A DNA stretch of 25,508 nucleotides from an uncultured Clostridia bacterium (lineage in GTDB: Bacteria; Bacillota; Clostridia; Christensenellales; Borkfalkiaceae), in contig CAKQLR010000027.1 in NCBI GenBank assembly GCA_934254725.1, forward strand, positions 1 to 25,508, written 5' to 3'. Numbering within the stretch: position 1 is the first letter of the stretch; each line of letters begins with the position of its first letter. Position numbers and translations under genes: made by a program. Below, piece by piece: positions 15,540 to 23,205 of the stretch. The notes beneath the pieces were generated by a model. The model was not told where the DNA came from, searched no databases, and saw only the letters and a program-made list of their open reading frames with translations.

Positions 15540-15908
15540 ATGTTGATACTGATGCGCGTGCTGCTGATAGTTTACATTCTTGCGGTGAACGCTTACGGAT
15601 TTATTCTTGTAAAATTTCAGAAAGACGGGTACGACTCCGGCGAATGCGAAAACGCCGTACACGACGGGAAGCTGTTCATAACAGCACTGCTCGGCGGGGC
15701 GCTCGGTATTTTCGTGGCGATCTTCGTCTTTAAATACCGTATGAAAAGCATGTTTTTTATGGTACTTATGCCCGTTATCGCAGTTTTAAACGGCTATCTG
15801 GTTTTCCTTGCTTTTACCGCGGACGATTTCTTCTATGCCGGAAGATACGTTGGCGATATTTGCCTTCTTTTTAAGCGAGCAACTCTTTCTTTTTTACAAA
15901 TATTTTAG
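15540..15908 (+). CDS. Small membrane protein, DUF1294-like
   Basis: 122 residues with three membrane segments at about 4-26, 45-65 and 72-92. The pattern NAYGFILVKFQKDG (17-30), LLGGALGIFVAIFVFKYRMKSMFF (50-73) resembles DUF1294 proteins (N-x-x-x-F, an Asp-containing loop, GG-x-x-G, FRHK-like, F). It is a distant match: the usual DK and RIPE elements are replaced. The function of the family is unknown to me. There is no ribosome binding site before the ATG at 15540 or before the alternative Met at codon 5; the -10 box ends 6 bases upstream of the first ATG. It is divergent from the radical SAM gene. Confidence 0.6.
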   Translation: MLILMRVLLIVYILAVNAYGFILVKFQKDGYDSGECENAVHDGKLFITALLGGALGIFVAIFVFKYRMKSMFFMVLMPVIAVLNGYLVFLAFTADDFFYAGRYVGDICLLFKRATLSFLQIF

Positions 15909-15999
15909 CATATTTTTAATTAAAAGTAAATTATTTAAGATATTAACAACAGTTTTTTTATCCATATCTCTTTCTTCGGTACGTCGGCGGATTATTTCC

Positions 16000-16028
16000 T
16001 TGACGAACAAACGCCAAAAATGTATAAT
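16000..16028 (+). promoter_or_regulatory. Promoter of the deo operon
   Basis: TTGACG (16000-16005), 17 bases, TATAAT (16023-16028). The leader is about 29 bases and carries AGAGGA (16052-16057) before the deoC start. No obvious operator or regulator gene is next to it. Confidence 0.8.
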
Positions 16029-16063
16029 TAAAGACGAAAAATACTTTCGGCAGAGGAAAAGTC

Positions 16064-16723
16064 ATGGATATAAAATACATTTTTTCAATGTGCGACCACA
16101 CGCTGCTTTCCACCACCGCGACGTGGGACGATATAAAGCAAATACTCGACGACGGAATAAAATACAAAACCGCAAGCGCATGCATTCCCCCGTGCTTCAT
16201 TAAAAAAGCAAAAGAATACGTTGAAGGGAAACTTGCCGTTTGCACCGTTATAGGTTTTCCTAACGGATACCAGACTACGGCAACAAAACTTTTCGAAACA
16301 AAAGACGCGCTTGATAACGGCGCAGACGAGATAGACACGGTTATAAACGTCTGCCTTGTAAAGGAAGGAAAGTTCGACGAAATTTTAAACGAACTTACCG
16401 AACAAAAAAAGCTTTGCGGAAATAAAATATTTAAGGTTATAATCGAAACCTGCCTGCTTACGGATGAAGAAAAAATTAAAATGTGCGAGGTCGTAACGAA
16501 AAGCGGAGCGGACTACATAAAAACATCCACCGGATTTTCAAAGGGCGGAGCGACGAAAGAGGACGTTATGCTTTTAAGAGCACACGTAGGCAAAAACGTA
16601 AAAGTAAAAGCAGCCGGCGGGATTTCCTCGATAGAGGACGCCGAGGAATTTATAAAATGCGGCGCCGACAGATTAGGCACGAGCAGAATCGTAAAAACGG
16701 TAAAACTACTCGAACTTCAGTAA
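16064..16723 (+). CDS. deoC: Deoxyribose-phosphate aldolase
   Basis: 219 residues, normal for the bacterial short form. Cleaves 2-deoxyribose 5-phosphate to acetaldehyde and glyceraldehyde 3-phosphate. The Schiff-base lysine is Lys153 in DYIKTSTGF (150-158). Lys182 (VKAAGG) and Asp91 (EIDTVINV) match the other catalytic residues, and GTSRIV (205-210) forms the phosphate-binding end. The start has AGAGGA at 6 bases. First gene of the operon; it completes the pathway begun by the phosphorylases and phosphopentomutase downstream. Confidence 0.96.
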   Translation: MDIKYIFSMCDHTLLSTTATWDDIKQILDDGIKYKTASACIPPCFIKKAKEYVEGKLAVCTVIGFPNGYQTTATKLFETKDALDNGADEIDTVINVCLVKEGKFDEILNELTEQKKLCGNKIFKVIIETCLLTDEEKIKMCEVVTKSGADYIKTSTGFSKGGATKEDVMLLRAHVGKNVKVKAAGGISSIEDAEEFIKCGADRLGTSRIVKTVKLLELQ

Positions 16724-16734
16724 AGGAGAACAAT

Positions 16735-17448
16735 ATGACTAACGTACCCACACCTCATATTTGTGCGAAAAAGGGGGCTTTTGCTAAAACTGTGCTTATG
16801 CCCGGCGACCCCAAAAGATCTAAATTCATTGCCGAAAACTTTCTTACGAATGCGGAACTTGTCAACGACGTTCGCGGCGTTCAAGGTTACACCGGCGAGT
16901 ACAAAGGAAAAAAAGTTTCCGTAATGGCATCCGGAATGGGTCAACCGTCGATAGGTATTTATTCCTATGAATTGTTTAACTTCTACGACGTAGAAAGCAT
17001 TATAAGAGTAGGTACCATCGGCGCGATACACGGCGACATGCACGTTAAAGATATTATCTTGGCGCAGGGCGCCTGCACAAACGGAAGTTTTGCAAATCAG
17101 TACGGTTTAAACGGAACGTTATCCGCAATATCCGATTTCGGGCTTCTTAAAAAAGCCGCGGATTTGTGCGAAAAAGGCGGTTTACGCTATAAAATAGGAA
17201 ACGTACTTTCTTCCGATACATTTTACGACGACAGCTTTCCCGCTACGCTTTGGGCTAAAATGGGAGTGCTCGGCGTGGAAATGGAAGCGTACGCGCTGTA
17301 CTGCACGGCTTTGCGCGCAGGCAAAAAAGCACTTGCAATATGCACGGTAAGCGACAGCCTGGTTTTAAAGGATGAAAACGCGACAGCCGAAGAAAGACAG
17401 AATTCCTTTACCGCTATGATGAAAATAGCGCTTGAAACAGCGGAATAA
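16735..17448 (+). CDS. deoD: Purine-nucleoside phosphorylase, DeoD type
   Basis: 237 residues, matching hexameric DeoD enzymes. Converts purine (deoxy)nucleosides and phosphate to free base and (deoxy)ribose 1-phosphate. Motifs: TPHI (6-9), LMPGDPKRSKFIAE (21-34) for phosphate binding, IIRVGTIGAI (89-98), VEMEAYALY (181-189) for ribose, and TVSDSL (204-209) with Asp207 as base-protonating residue, paired with Arg221. The AAAGGAG ribosome binding site overlaps the deoC stop codon and the ATG is 12 bases further on. A longer frame exists upstream inside deoC but has no ribosome binding site and adds nothing family-like. Confidence 0.96.
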   Translation: MTNVPTPHICAKKGAFAKTVLMPGDPKRSKFIAENFLTNAELVNDVRGVQGYTGEYKGKKVSVMASGMGQPSIGIYSYELFNFYDVESIIRVGTIGAIHGDMHVKDIILAQGACTNGSFANQYGLNGTLSAISDFGLLKKAADLCEKGGLRYKIGNVLSSDTFYDDSFPATLWAKMGVLGVEMEAYALYCTALRAGKKALAICTVSDSLVLKDENATAEERQNSFTAMMKIALETAE

Positions 17449-17452
17449 AAAT

Positions 17453-18622
17453 ATGAAAAGAGTTTTTATAATCGTTCTCGACAGTTTCGGAATAGGCGAA
17501 CTTCCCGACGCGGGTAAGTACGGCGACGAGGGCAGCAACACTTTGAAAGCAGTGGCATCATCTCCCTGCTTTTACGTCCCCACGATGAGATCTCTCGGAC
17601 TGTTCAATATAGAAAATGTGTCGTTTAGCGGTGATAAAGAGGACTTTCCGATAGGAAATTACGCTCGCTTAGCCGAAAAATCCACAGGAAAAGATACTAC
17701 GTCCGGGCACTGGGAAATTGCCGGAATCATTTCCGAAAAGCCCATGCCAACTTTTCCACACGGTTTTCCCGAAAGCCTTATAGAAAAGTTTTCAAAACTG
17801 ACCGGAAGAAAGATTTTGTGCAATAAGCCCTATTCGGGCACGGAAGTTATAAAAGACTACGGCGAACAGGCGATAAGAGAGGGCTCGCTTATAGTCTATA
17901 CTTCGGCGGACAGCGTTTTTCAGATAGCCGCACACGAAAACGTGATACCCGTAAAGGAGCTTTACGGATACTGCGAAATTGCAAGAAGTTTGCTTACGGG
18001 AGAATTTGCCGTAGGCAGAGTGATTGCAAGACCTTTTGAGGGAAGCTATCCTTTTAAAAGAACCTCCCGCAGGCATGATTATTCTCTTCCTCCTTTTGCC
18101 CCGACGATGTGCGATTTAATCGAGAAAAAGGGGCTTTCCGTAATTTCGATAGGAAAGATTAACGATATTTTTGAGGGTAAAGGTATTACGGAATCTCACC
18201 CGACAGTCGGTAACGACGACGGAATGCAAAAGACAGCCGAAGCGGCAAAAAGAGATTTCGAAGGGCTGTGTTTTACAAACCTTGTCGATTTCGACGCCGT
18301 TTACGGGCACAGAAACGACGTGGACGGCTACGCGAAGGCATTGACAGCTTTCGACGAAAATCTGAAGAGTTTTCTTTCTCTTTTAAGACAAAACGACCTG
18401 CTTATTATAACAGCCGATCATGGGTGTGACCCCTCTACCCCCTCTACCGACCACTCGAGAGAATACGTTCCCGCATTGTTTTACGGCAATAATTTTAAAA
18501 GCGGGGTTAACCTCGGGACGAGAAGCACTTTTGCGGATATATCGGCAACGGTCTTGGATTATCTTAACATCGATAAGGAAGCCACCGCCGGAGAGAGCTT
18601 GTTAAAATATATAATAAGGTGA
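17453..18622 (+). CDS. deoB: Phosphopentomutase
   Basis: 389 residues, normal for DeoB. Interconverts (deoxy)ribose 1-phosphate and 5-phosphate with Mn2+. Alkaline-phosphatase-superfamily residues are visible: Asp10 (VLDSFG), the phosphorylated Thr82 (GKDTTSGHWE), Asp281 and His286 (DFDAVYGHRND), Asp322 and His323 (TADHG), and His334 (DHSREYVP). The ATG is 4 bases after the deoD stop and lacks a real ribosome binding site, so translation is probably coupled to deoD. A TTG 21 bases upstream is in frame but would add an uncharacteristic basic extension. Confidence 0.96.
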   Translation: MKRVFIIVLDSFGIGELPDAGKYGDEGSNTLKAVASSPCFYVPTMRSLGLFNIENVSFSGDKEDFPIGNYARLAEKSTGKDTTSGHWEIAGIISEKPMPTFPHGFPESLIEKFSKLTGRKILCNKPYSGTEVIKDYGEQAIREGSLIVYTSADSVFQIAAHENVIPVKELYGYCEIARSLLTGEFAVGRVIARPFEGSYPFKRTSRRHDYSLPPFAPTMCDLIEKKGLSVISIGKINDIFEGKGITESHPTVGNDDGMQKTAEAAKRDFEGLCFTNLVDFDAVYGHRNDVDGYAKALTAFDENLKSFLSLLRQNDLLIITADHGCDPSTPSTDHSREYVPALFYGNNFKSGVNLGTRSTFADISATVLDYLNIDKEATAGESLLKYIIR

Positions 18623-18626
18623 AACC

Positions 18627-19934
18627 ATGCGCGCATACGACATTATTAAGAAGAAACGCGACGGCAACGCTCTGAGCAAAGAAGAAATTCTTTTTATGCT
18701 CGGCGGACTTGTATCGGGCGATATTCCAGATTACCAGATTTCCGCCTGGCTTATGGCTATTTACTTTAACGGAATGAACGAAGCCGAGACGCTGTATTTA
18801 ACAGAAGGAATACGCGACTCCGGAGAAAAGTCCCCCTTTTCTCACATTAACGGCATAAAAGCAGATAAACATTCCACAGGCGGGGTTGGCGATAAAACCT
18901 CCCTTGTAGTTGCGCCGATAGCCGCCGTTTACGGAATAAAACTTGCAAAAATGAGCGGAAGGGGTTTGGGTCATACGGGCGGAACTGTAGATAAACTTGA
19001 ATCTGTTCGTGGTTTCAGAACGGATATTTCGCCCGAGGAAGCCGAAAAAATCGTAAACGAAACGGGGCTTTGCATTATCGGACAGACAAATCGCCTTGCT
19101 CCCGCAGATAAACTTTTATATGCACTGCGAGACGTAACCGCTACCGTAGACAGTTTACCGCTTATCGTTTCGAGCATAATGGGCAAAAAACTTGCCGCAG
19201 ACGACGATGTGATTGTTCTTGACGTAAAAACGGGTTCGGGCGCATTTATGAAAACGCGCGACGACAGCGAAAAACTTGCCCGCGCCATGGTTAGTATAGG
19301 CAAGCGCGCAGGCAAAAAAATATGCGCTTTGATTACGGATATGTCCAAGCCTCTCGGCAGGGCGATAGGTAATTCGCTTGAAGTTATAGAGGCGATAGAC
19401 GTGCTTAACGGAAAGGGCGAGGCAGCCCTTACAGAGCTTTGCACGGAGCTTGCGGCAAACATTTTACTCCTTTCCGGACTTGGCGACGACAACTTGGAAA
19501 ACTGCCGTTTACTTGCGAAAAAGGCTATTTCTTCAAAAGAAGCGCTTAAAAAGTTTGCACAAATGATCGAAGCTCAGGGTGGCAATCCGGAATGGGTATT
19601 TAACCCGTCGCTCTTCCCCTCTGCTCCTTTAAAAAAGGAAGTCATATCGCACGAAAGCGGGTATATAAGCAATGTTAACGCCGAGGGCTATGGCACGGCG
19701 GCACTCCTTCTCGGCGCGGGCAGAACAAAAAAGGACGACAAAATCGACTACTACGTGGGTATTTACCTGAACAAAATTCAAGGTGAATATATTGAAAAAG
19801 GAGAAACTCTTTGCACTTTGTACACAAGCGACGAAAGCCTTTTCGCTCCCGCAGAGGAAAAAATTATAGAAAGCACGATTTTTTCGGACAACGAACCCGA
19901 AAAAAATAATATCATTTTAAATAAAATAGATTAG
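18627..19934 (+). CDS. pdp: Pyrimidine-nucleoside phosphorylase
   Basis: 435 residues, typical of the thymidine/pyrimidine-nucleoside phosphorylase family. Phosphorolyses uridine, thymidine or deoxyuridine. Motifs: KHSTGGVGDKTSL (81-93) for phosphate, and SGRGLGHTGGTVDKLE (110-125), the family signature. These are followed by the LYALRDVTATVDS and MGKKLAA segments that bind base and sugar, and a C-terminal alpha/beta domain with a GYISNVNAEGYG-like start. The Gram-positive Pdp assignment, rather than DeoA, follows from length and organism type. AAGGTG overlaps the deoB stop and the gap is 4 bases, so it is cotranscribed. Confidence 0.94.
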   Translation: MRAYDIIKKKRDGNALSKEEILFMLGGLVSGDIPDYQISAWLMAIYFNGMNEAETLYLTEGIRDSGEKSPFSHINGIKADKHSTGGVGDKTSLVVAPIAAVYGIKLAKMSGRGLGHTGGTVDKLESVRGFRTDISPEEAEKIVNETGLCIIGQTNRLAPADKLLYALRDVTATVDSLPLIVSSIMGKKLAADDDVIVLDVKTGSGAFMKTRDDSEKLARAMVSIGKRAGKKICALITDMSKPLGRAIGNSLEVIEAIDVLNGKGEAALTELCTELAANILLLSGLGDDNLENCRLLAKKAISSKEALKKFAQMIEAQGGNPEWVFNPSLFPSAPLKKEVISHESGYISNVNAEGYGTAALLLGAGRTKKDDKIDYYVGIYLNKIQGEYIEKGETLCTLYTSDESLFAPAEEKIIESTIFSDNEPEKNNIILNKID

Positions 19935-19973
19935 GAATTCCGTTCCTTATCACTAACAAAGGAAAAACTAATT

Positions 19974-21305
19974 ATGAAGAAGTTGGACATAAAAGGCAAA
20001 CTTGCAAAAAGACGCGGTAAGAGAATTTCTCGTTTCGCATTTCATCTTTTGATGGGGGTTATAGCAAAACCTTTTTTACTCCCGAAAATGAATTTAACGA
20101 TTATAGACAACGTGGGAATGAAAAAGTACAAAAAACAATTTATTGCGGTAAGCAACCACACTTCGCGGTGCGATTGGCTTTACGTAGGCTCCGCCCTCTA
20201 CCCCCAAAGGGTTAATTATATGGTGTCTTATACGGAATTTTTCCGCGCTCATATGCACGGTGTTTTTGATTTTGCACATATGATACCGAAGAAAAATTTT
20301 ACGTCCGACATGCACTCTATAAGAGAGCTGGCAGACGTAGTAAAACAAGGCGGCAGCGTCGTATTCTTCCCAGAAGGGAAATCGAGCATTTCGGGAACAA
20401 ATCAACCGGTAATGCTCGGCACGGGCAAACTGTTCAAGCATTTCAAGTTGCCCGTCATCGTAACAAAAATTAGCGGCGGATATATGTCCAACACGCAATG
20501 GAATATACAAAACCGTCCCGGCAAGGTTGAAATTACCGTGGACTTGCTTTTCTCCCCCGAGGACTGCGAGAAGCTTTCCACCGAGGAAATAGAACAAAAG
20601 ATTAACGAAGCGATTTATAACGACGACTTCGATTGGAACAAAACCGCGCGTGTAAAGTTTAAAGGCAATGACACCGTTGCGGTGAAACTCGAAGAACATT
20701 TATACCTTTGCCCGAAATGCGGAACGGAGTTCGAGCAAAAAGGAGAAGGCAATATCATCACTTGCCGCCACTGCGGGAATAGCGTTAAAATAGACGAGTA
20801 TTACGACCTTTCGCCCGCAAGCGAAGGCGCTGTTATACCGAAAAACCTGAGGGTCTGGTACGAGCTTCAACGCAGAAACGTTTACCGTCAAGTTATTGCG
20901 GATGAAAACTTTATTTTGACCGAAAACGTAAAACTCGGCATTCAGCCGAACGACCACTACATAAACAAAAAGTATACGTCCGAAATCGTAGGCGAGGGCG
21001 TTTTAACTCTTACACGCTCAACGATGTCTTTTAAAGGAACGAAGAACGGCGAACCGTTTGAAGTTTCCGAGTCCGTATTGAATATTCCCACTCTTATACT
21101 GGAAACGGATTCGTCATACTTCGGGACGTTTGCATTCGGCGATTATCTTGAATTCCATCCCGAGAAGCCCTCTACTACGAAATGGATTCTTGCGGTAGAA
21201 GAGTGTCACCGCGCGGCGGGAGGAAAATGGAAAAACAATTTACCCGCACAGCAGTGGATTTACAAGGATGACAAACCGACAGACAAAGAAAATTATTATC
21301 TGTAA
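19974..21305 (+). CDS. PlsC-like acyltransferase with zinc ribbon and unassigned C-terminal domain
   Basis: 443 residues, much longer than usual 1-acylglycerol-3-phosphate acyltransferases (about 200-250). The acyltransferase part (about 40-195) has the catalytic NHTSRCD (His62, Asp67) and FFPEGKSS (131-138) motifs. A zinc ribbon follows with Cys246, Cys249, Cys264 and Cys267 (CPKCG, CRHCGN). Residues about 275-443 form a beta-rich domain (GEGVLTLTRSTMSFKG, ESVLNIPTLILETDSSYF, YLEFHPE) that recalls GRAM or bacterial PH-like folds, but I cannot name it. The N-terminus is basic with an amphipathic stretch, so membrane association is likely. It probably acylates a lipid precursor; the acceptor is unknown. 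The gene follows pdp by 39 bases with its own AAAGGA ribosome binding site and may be the last gene of the deo transcript, which would end at the terminator just downstream. Confidence 0.8.
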   Translation: MKKLDIKGKLAKRRGKRISRFAFHLLMGVIAKPFLLPKMNLTIIDNVGMKKYKKQFIAVSNHTSRCDWLYVGSALYPQRVNYMVSYTEFFRAHMHGVFDFAHMIPKKNFTSDMHSIRELADVVKQGGSVVFFPEGKSSISGTNQPVMLGTGKLFKHFKLPVIVTKISGGYMSNTQWNIQNRPGKVEITVDLLFSPEDCEKLSTEEIEQKINEAIYNDDFDWNKTARVKFKGNDTVAVKLEEHLYLCPKCGTEFEQKGEGNIITCRHCGNSVKIDEYYDLSPASEGAVIPKNLRVWYELQRRNVYRQVIADENFILTENVKLGIQPNDHYINKKYTSEIVGEGVLTLTRSTMSFKGTKNGEPFEVSESVLNIPTLILETDSSYFGTFAFGDYLEFHPEKPSTTKWILAVEECHRAAGGKWKNNLPAQQWIYKDDKPTDKENYYL

Positions 21306-21314
21306 ATCCCTACC

Positions 21315-21344
21315 TACCCGCTTAAAAACTAAGCGGGTATTTTT
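21315..21344 (+). terminator. Rho-independent terminator after the acyltransferase gene
   Basis: TACCCGCTTA (21315-21324) and TAAGCGGGTA (21330-21339) form a perfect 10-base stem with an AAAAC loop, followed by TTTTT. Confidence 0.9.
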
Positions 21345-21403
21345 ACTCCTGCCTTGTCATTTTATTTCTGATTATAAATGTTTTTTTATCATTCGCTAAA
21401 AAG

Positions 21404-21436
21404 CACCTGCAGGTTGCTTATTTCGACACCATAGGT
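21404..21436 (+). promoter_or_regulatory. Two operator-like ACC/GGT repeats upstream of the XRE-fusion gene
   Basis: CACCTGCAGGTTG (21404-21416) and CACCATAGGTTG (21427-21438) are imperfect direct repeats 23 bases apart. Each is itself an inverted ACC..GGT motif; the first contains the perfect palindrome ACCTGCAGGT. The second overlaps or touches the -35 element. This is a typical layout for cooperative binding of a dimeric regulator, perhaps the protein encoded downstream. Confidence 0.45.
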
Positions 21437-21439
21437 TGG

Positions 21440-21468
21440 TTGAAATTGCAGAGCTAAAATGTTATACT
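21440..21468 (+). promoter_or_regulatory. Promoter of the XRE-ADP-ribosylglycohydrolase gene
   Basis: TTGAAA (21440-21445), 17 bases, TATACT (21463-21468). The leader is about 20 bases. Confidence 0.75.
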
Positions 21469-21480
21469 GTAAAAAAACAC

Positions 21481-21495
21481 TTGAGAGGTACTCAA
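21481..21495 (+). promoter_or_regulatory. Ribosome binding site inside a small hairpin
   Basis: TTGAG-AGGTA-CTCAA: the 5-base arms flank a loop that holds most of the AGAGGT ribosome binding site, and the start codon follows at once. It could limit translation or be a further regulator site. Confidence 0.4.
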
Positions 21496-23076
21496 ATGAT
21501 TTACGATAAGATTGTTCTTTTAAGACAAAAAAACAAACTTACACAGGAAGAACTTGCGGAAAAACTTGATATTTCGAGACAATCCGTTCAAAAATGGGAG
21601 AACGGGCTTTCCTATCCCTCCATTGATAAATTGATTTCCCTTTCAAAGATTTTCAACGTGTCAATAGACTATCTTTGCAAAGACGAAACGTATATAGATA
21701 CGGGCGCCGGCAGAGTGGGCGACGAGCTTAAACCTATGTATAATGCCATACACGAATGGGAGTCCTACTCAAAAGCTCTGCCGATAGAATATACGCAGTG
21801 CGTTGAAGAGGGGCTTGACGTCGAACAGTATAAAGACCTGTTCGCGGCGACGGCTAAGCTACCCAACGATGAATTTAAAGAACGAATTTCCGACGTAATT
21901 TTTCAGATAGGTCAACGCACCAAAACGGTTGACGGTTATAAATACGACGAGCCTTCGTCTCTGCCCGAAATACGTTTAAAACGCGACGGTTACACACCCG
22001 CTTTCAAACAAAAGTCCCCTAAATCAAGCGTTATCTCCGAAAAAATGCTTGGCGGATGGTACGGAAGAATTTGCGGCTGCATACTCGGCAAGCCCGTAGA
22101 AGGCATTACAAAGGGCGAGCTTGACAAAGTTTTGAAAGCCACAAACAACTATCCTATGACCCGCTATATCGTTGACGAAGATTTACCCGAAAACATAAGC
22201 GAAATGATTAAATTCCCGCTGAAAGGAAGAGCCTTCCCGAAAAATTGCGGCAAGGCGGCTTTCGACGACGATACGAACTATATGATCACCGCCTACGAGG
22301 TTTTGAAGAGATACGGCAGAGACTTCACGCCCGAAAACGTTGCCGAAGTATGGCTTGCCACGCAGACAAAGGATTGTTACTGCACCGCGGAAAGAATTGC
22401 GTATATAAACCTTGTAAACGGATTCACACCGCCGGCTTCGGCAAGATATAAAAACGCCTACCGCGAATGGATAGGCGCGCAGATACGTTCGGACGTTTAC
22501 GGGTACGTTAACCCGTGCGACATTGAAAAAGCCGCGGAGTTTGCGTACCGCGATGCCGTGATTTCACACGTTAAAAACGGCATATACGGTTCAATGTGGG
22601 TTGCCACTATGATTGCAGCCGCGTTCGGAACGGATGACGTAAAAGAAATTATACTTGCGGGGCTTTCGCAAATCCCCTCTACGTCCCGCCTGTACGAAAG
22701 AATAAAACAAACGATTTCAACATACGAAAGCGGCGTTAGCTTAGACGATTATATAGCGGACTTCCACAAAAAGAGAAACGAGACGAACACTCACGAATGG
22801 TGTCACACGATTCACAATGCGGAAATAGTTGCGGCTTCACTCCTTTACGGGGGCGGCGATTACAGAAAATCCGTATGCACTGCGGTGAGTTTTGGCTTCG
22901 ATACCGATTGCAACGGGGCTACGGTCGGCTCCGTGCTCGGCGTAGCGCTCGGTTTTGAGGGAATACCTGGCGATTTTACCGAGCCGCTTAACGATACGTT
23001 GGAAAGCACGCTTTTCGGATACACAACCGTTTCTATTAAAGAAATGGCAAAGAAAACCGAACAGTTCCTGAAGTGA
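21496..23076 (+). CDS. XRE helix-turn-helix fused to an ADP-ribosylglycohydrolase
   Basis: 526 residues. Residues 4-60 are a clear XRE DNA-binding domain (LRQKNKLTQEELAEKL, ISRQSVQKWENG, NVSIDYL). A helical linker (about 75-180) leads to an ADP-ribosylglycohydrolase domain (about 182-520). That domain has GGWYGRICGCILGKPVEG (186-203), FDDDTNY (256-262), RDAVISHVKNGIYG (352-365) and GFDTDCNGATVGSVLG (467-482). The paired acidic motifs DDDT and DTD, which bind the two Mg2+ ions in the DraG/ARH family, are intact, so the enzyme part looks active. Such enzymes remove ADP-ribose from proteins, nucleic acid or small molecules; the substrate here is unknown. The start at 21496 was chosen for its AGAGGT and complete XRE domain. 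A longer frame from 21436 would start upstream of the -10 box. No ADP-ribosyltransferase is next to it. A ligand- or ADP-ribose-responsive regulator is an inference. Confidence 0.85.
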   Translation: MIYDKIVLLRQKNKLTQEELAEKLDISRQSVQKWENGLSYPSIDKLISLSKIFNVSIDYLCKDETYIDTGAGRVGDELKPMYNAIHEWESYSKALPIEYTQCVEEGLDVEQYKDLFAATAKLPNDEFKERISDVIFQIGQRTKTVDGYKYDEPSSLPEIRLKRDGYTPAFKQKSPKSSVISEKMLGGWYGRICGCILGKPVEGITKGELDKVLKATNNYPMTRYIVDEDLPENISEMIKFPLKGRAFPKNCGKAAFDDDTNYMITAYEVLKRYGRDFTPENVAEVWLATQTKDCYCTAERIAYINLVNGFTPPASARYKNAYREWIGAQIRSDVYGYVNPCDIEKAAEFAYRDAVISHVKNGIYGSMWVATMIAAAFGTDDVKEIILAGLSQIPSTSRLYERIKQTISTYESGVSLDDYIADFHKKRNETNTHEWCHTIHNAEIVAASLLYGGGDYRKSVCTAVSFGFDTDCNGATVGSVLGVALGFEGIPGDFTEPLNDTLESTLFGYTTVSIKEMAKKTEQFLK

Positions 23077-23124
23077 TAGTTTTTACGAAAAATTTTTACG
23101 GGCAATAAAATTAAATCAACATAT

Positions 23125-23159
23125 AAAAGCGGCGCAATAAAAATTATCGCGCCGCTTTT
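23125..23159. terminator. Bidirectional terminator between the XRE-fusion gene and the rhamnosidase gene
   Basis: AAAAGCGGCGC (23125-23135) and GCGCCGCTTTT (23149-23159) form a perfect 11-base stem with a 13-base AT-rich loop. It suits both converging transcripts. Confidence 0.85.
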
Positions 23160-23205
23160 GTTATTTACTGTAAAGTTGTTATTTACAGTCCCCCCTCATC
23201 TTTAT

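Noticed and set aside
15468..15662. 64-codon minus-strand frame over the divergent promoter between the radical SAM and DUF1294-like genes
   Set aside because: Overlaps both genes and shows no family features.
16483..16734. 84-codon N-terminal extension of deoD inside deoC
   Set aside because: Arg/Lys-rich out-of-frame reading of deoC; the ATG at 16735 has the ribosome binding site and the DeoD N-terminus.
17432..17453. Upstream TTG start for deoB overlapping deoD
   Set aside because: It adds seven basic residues not seen in phosphopentomutases; the ATG at 17453 gives the standard MKRVFIIVLDSFG start.
21436..21495. 20-codon extension of the XRE-fusion gene
   Set aside because: It would begin upstream of the -10 box and has no ribosome binding site.
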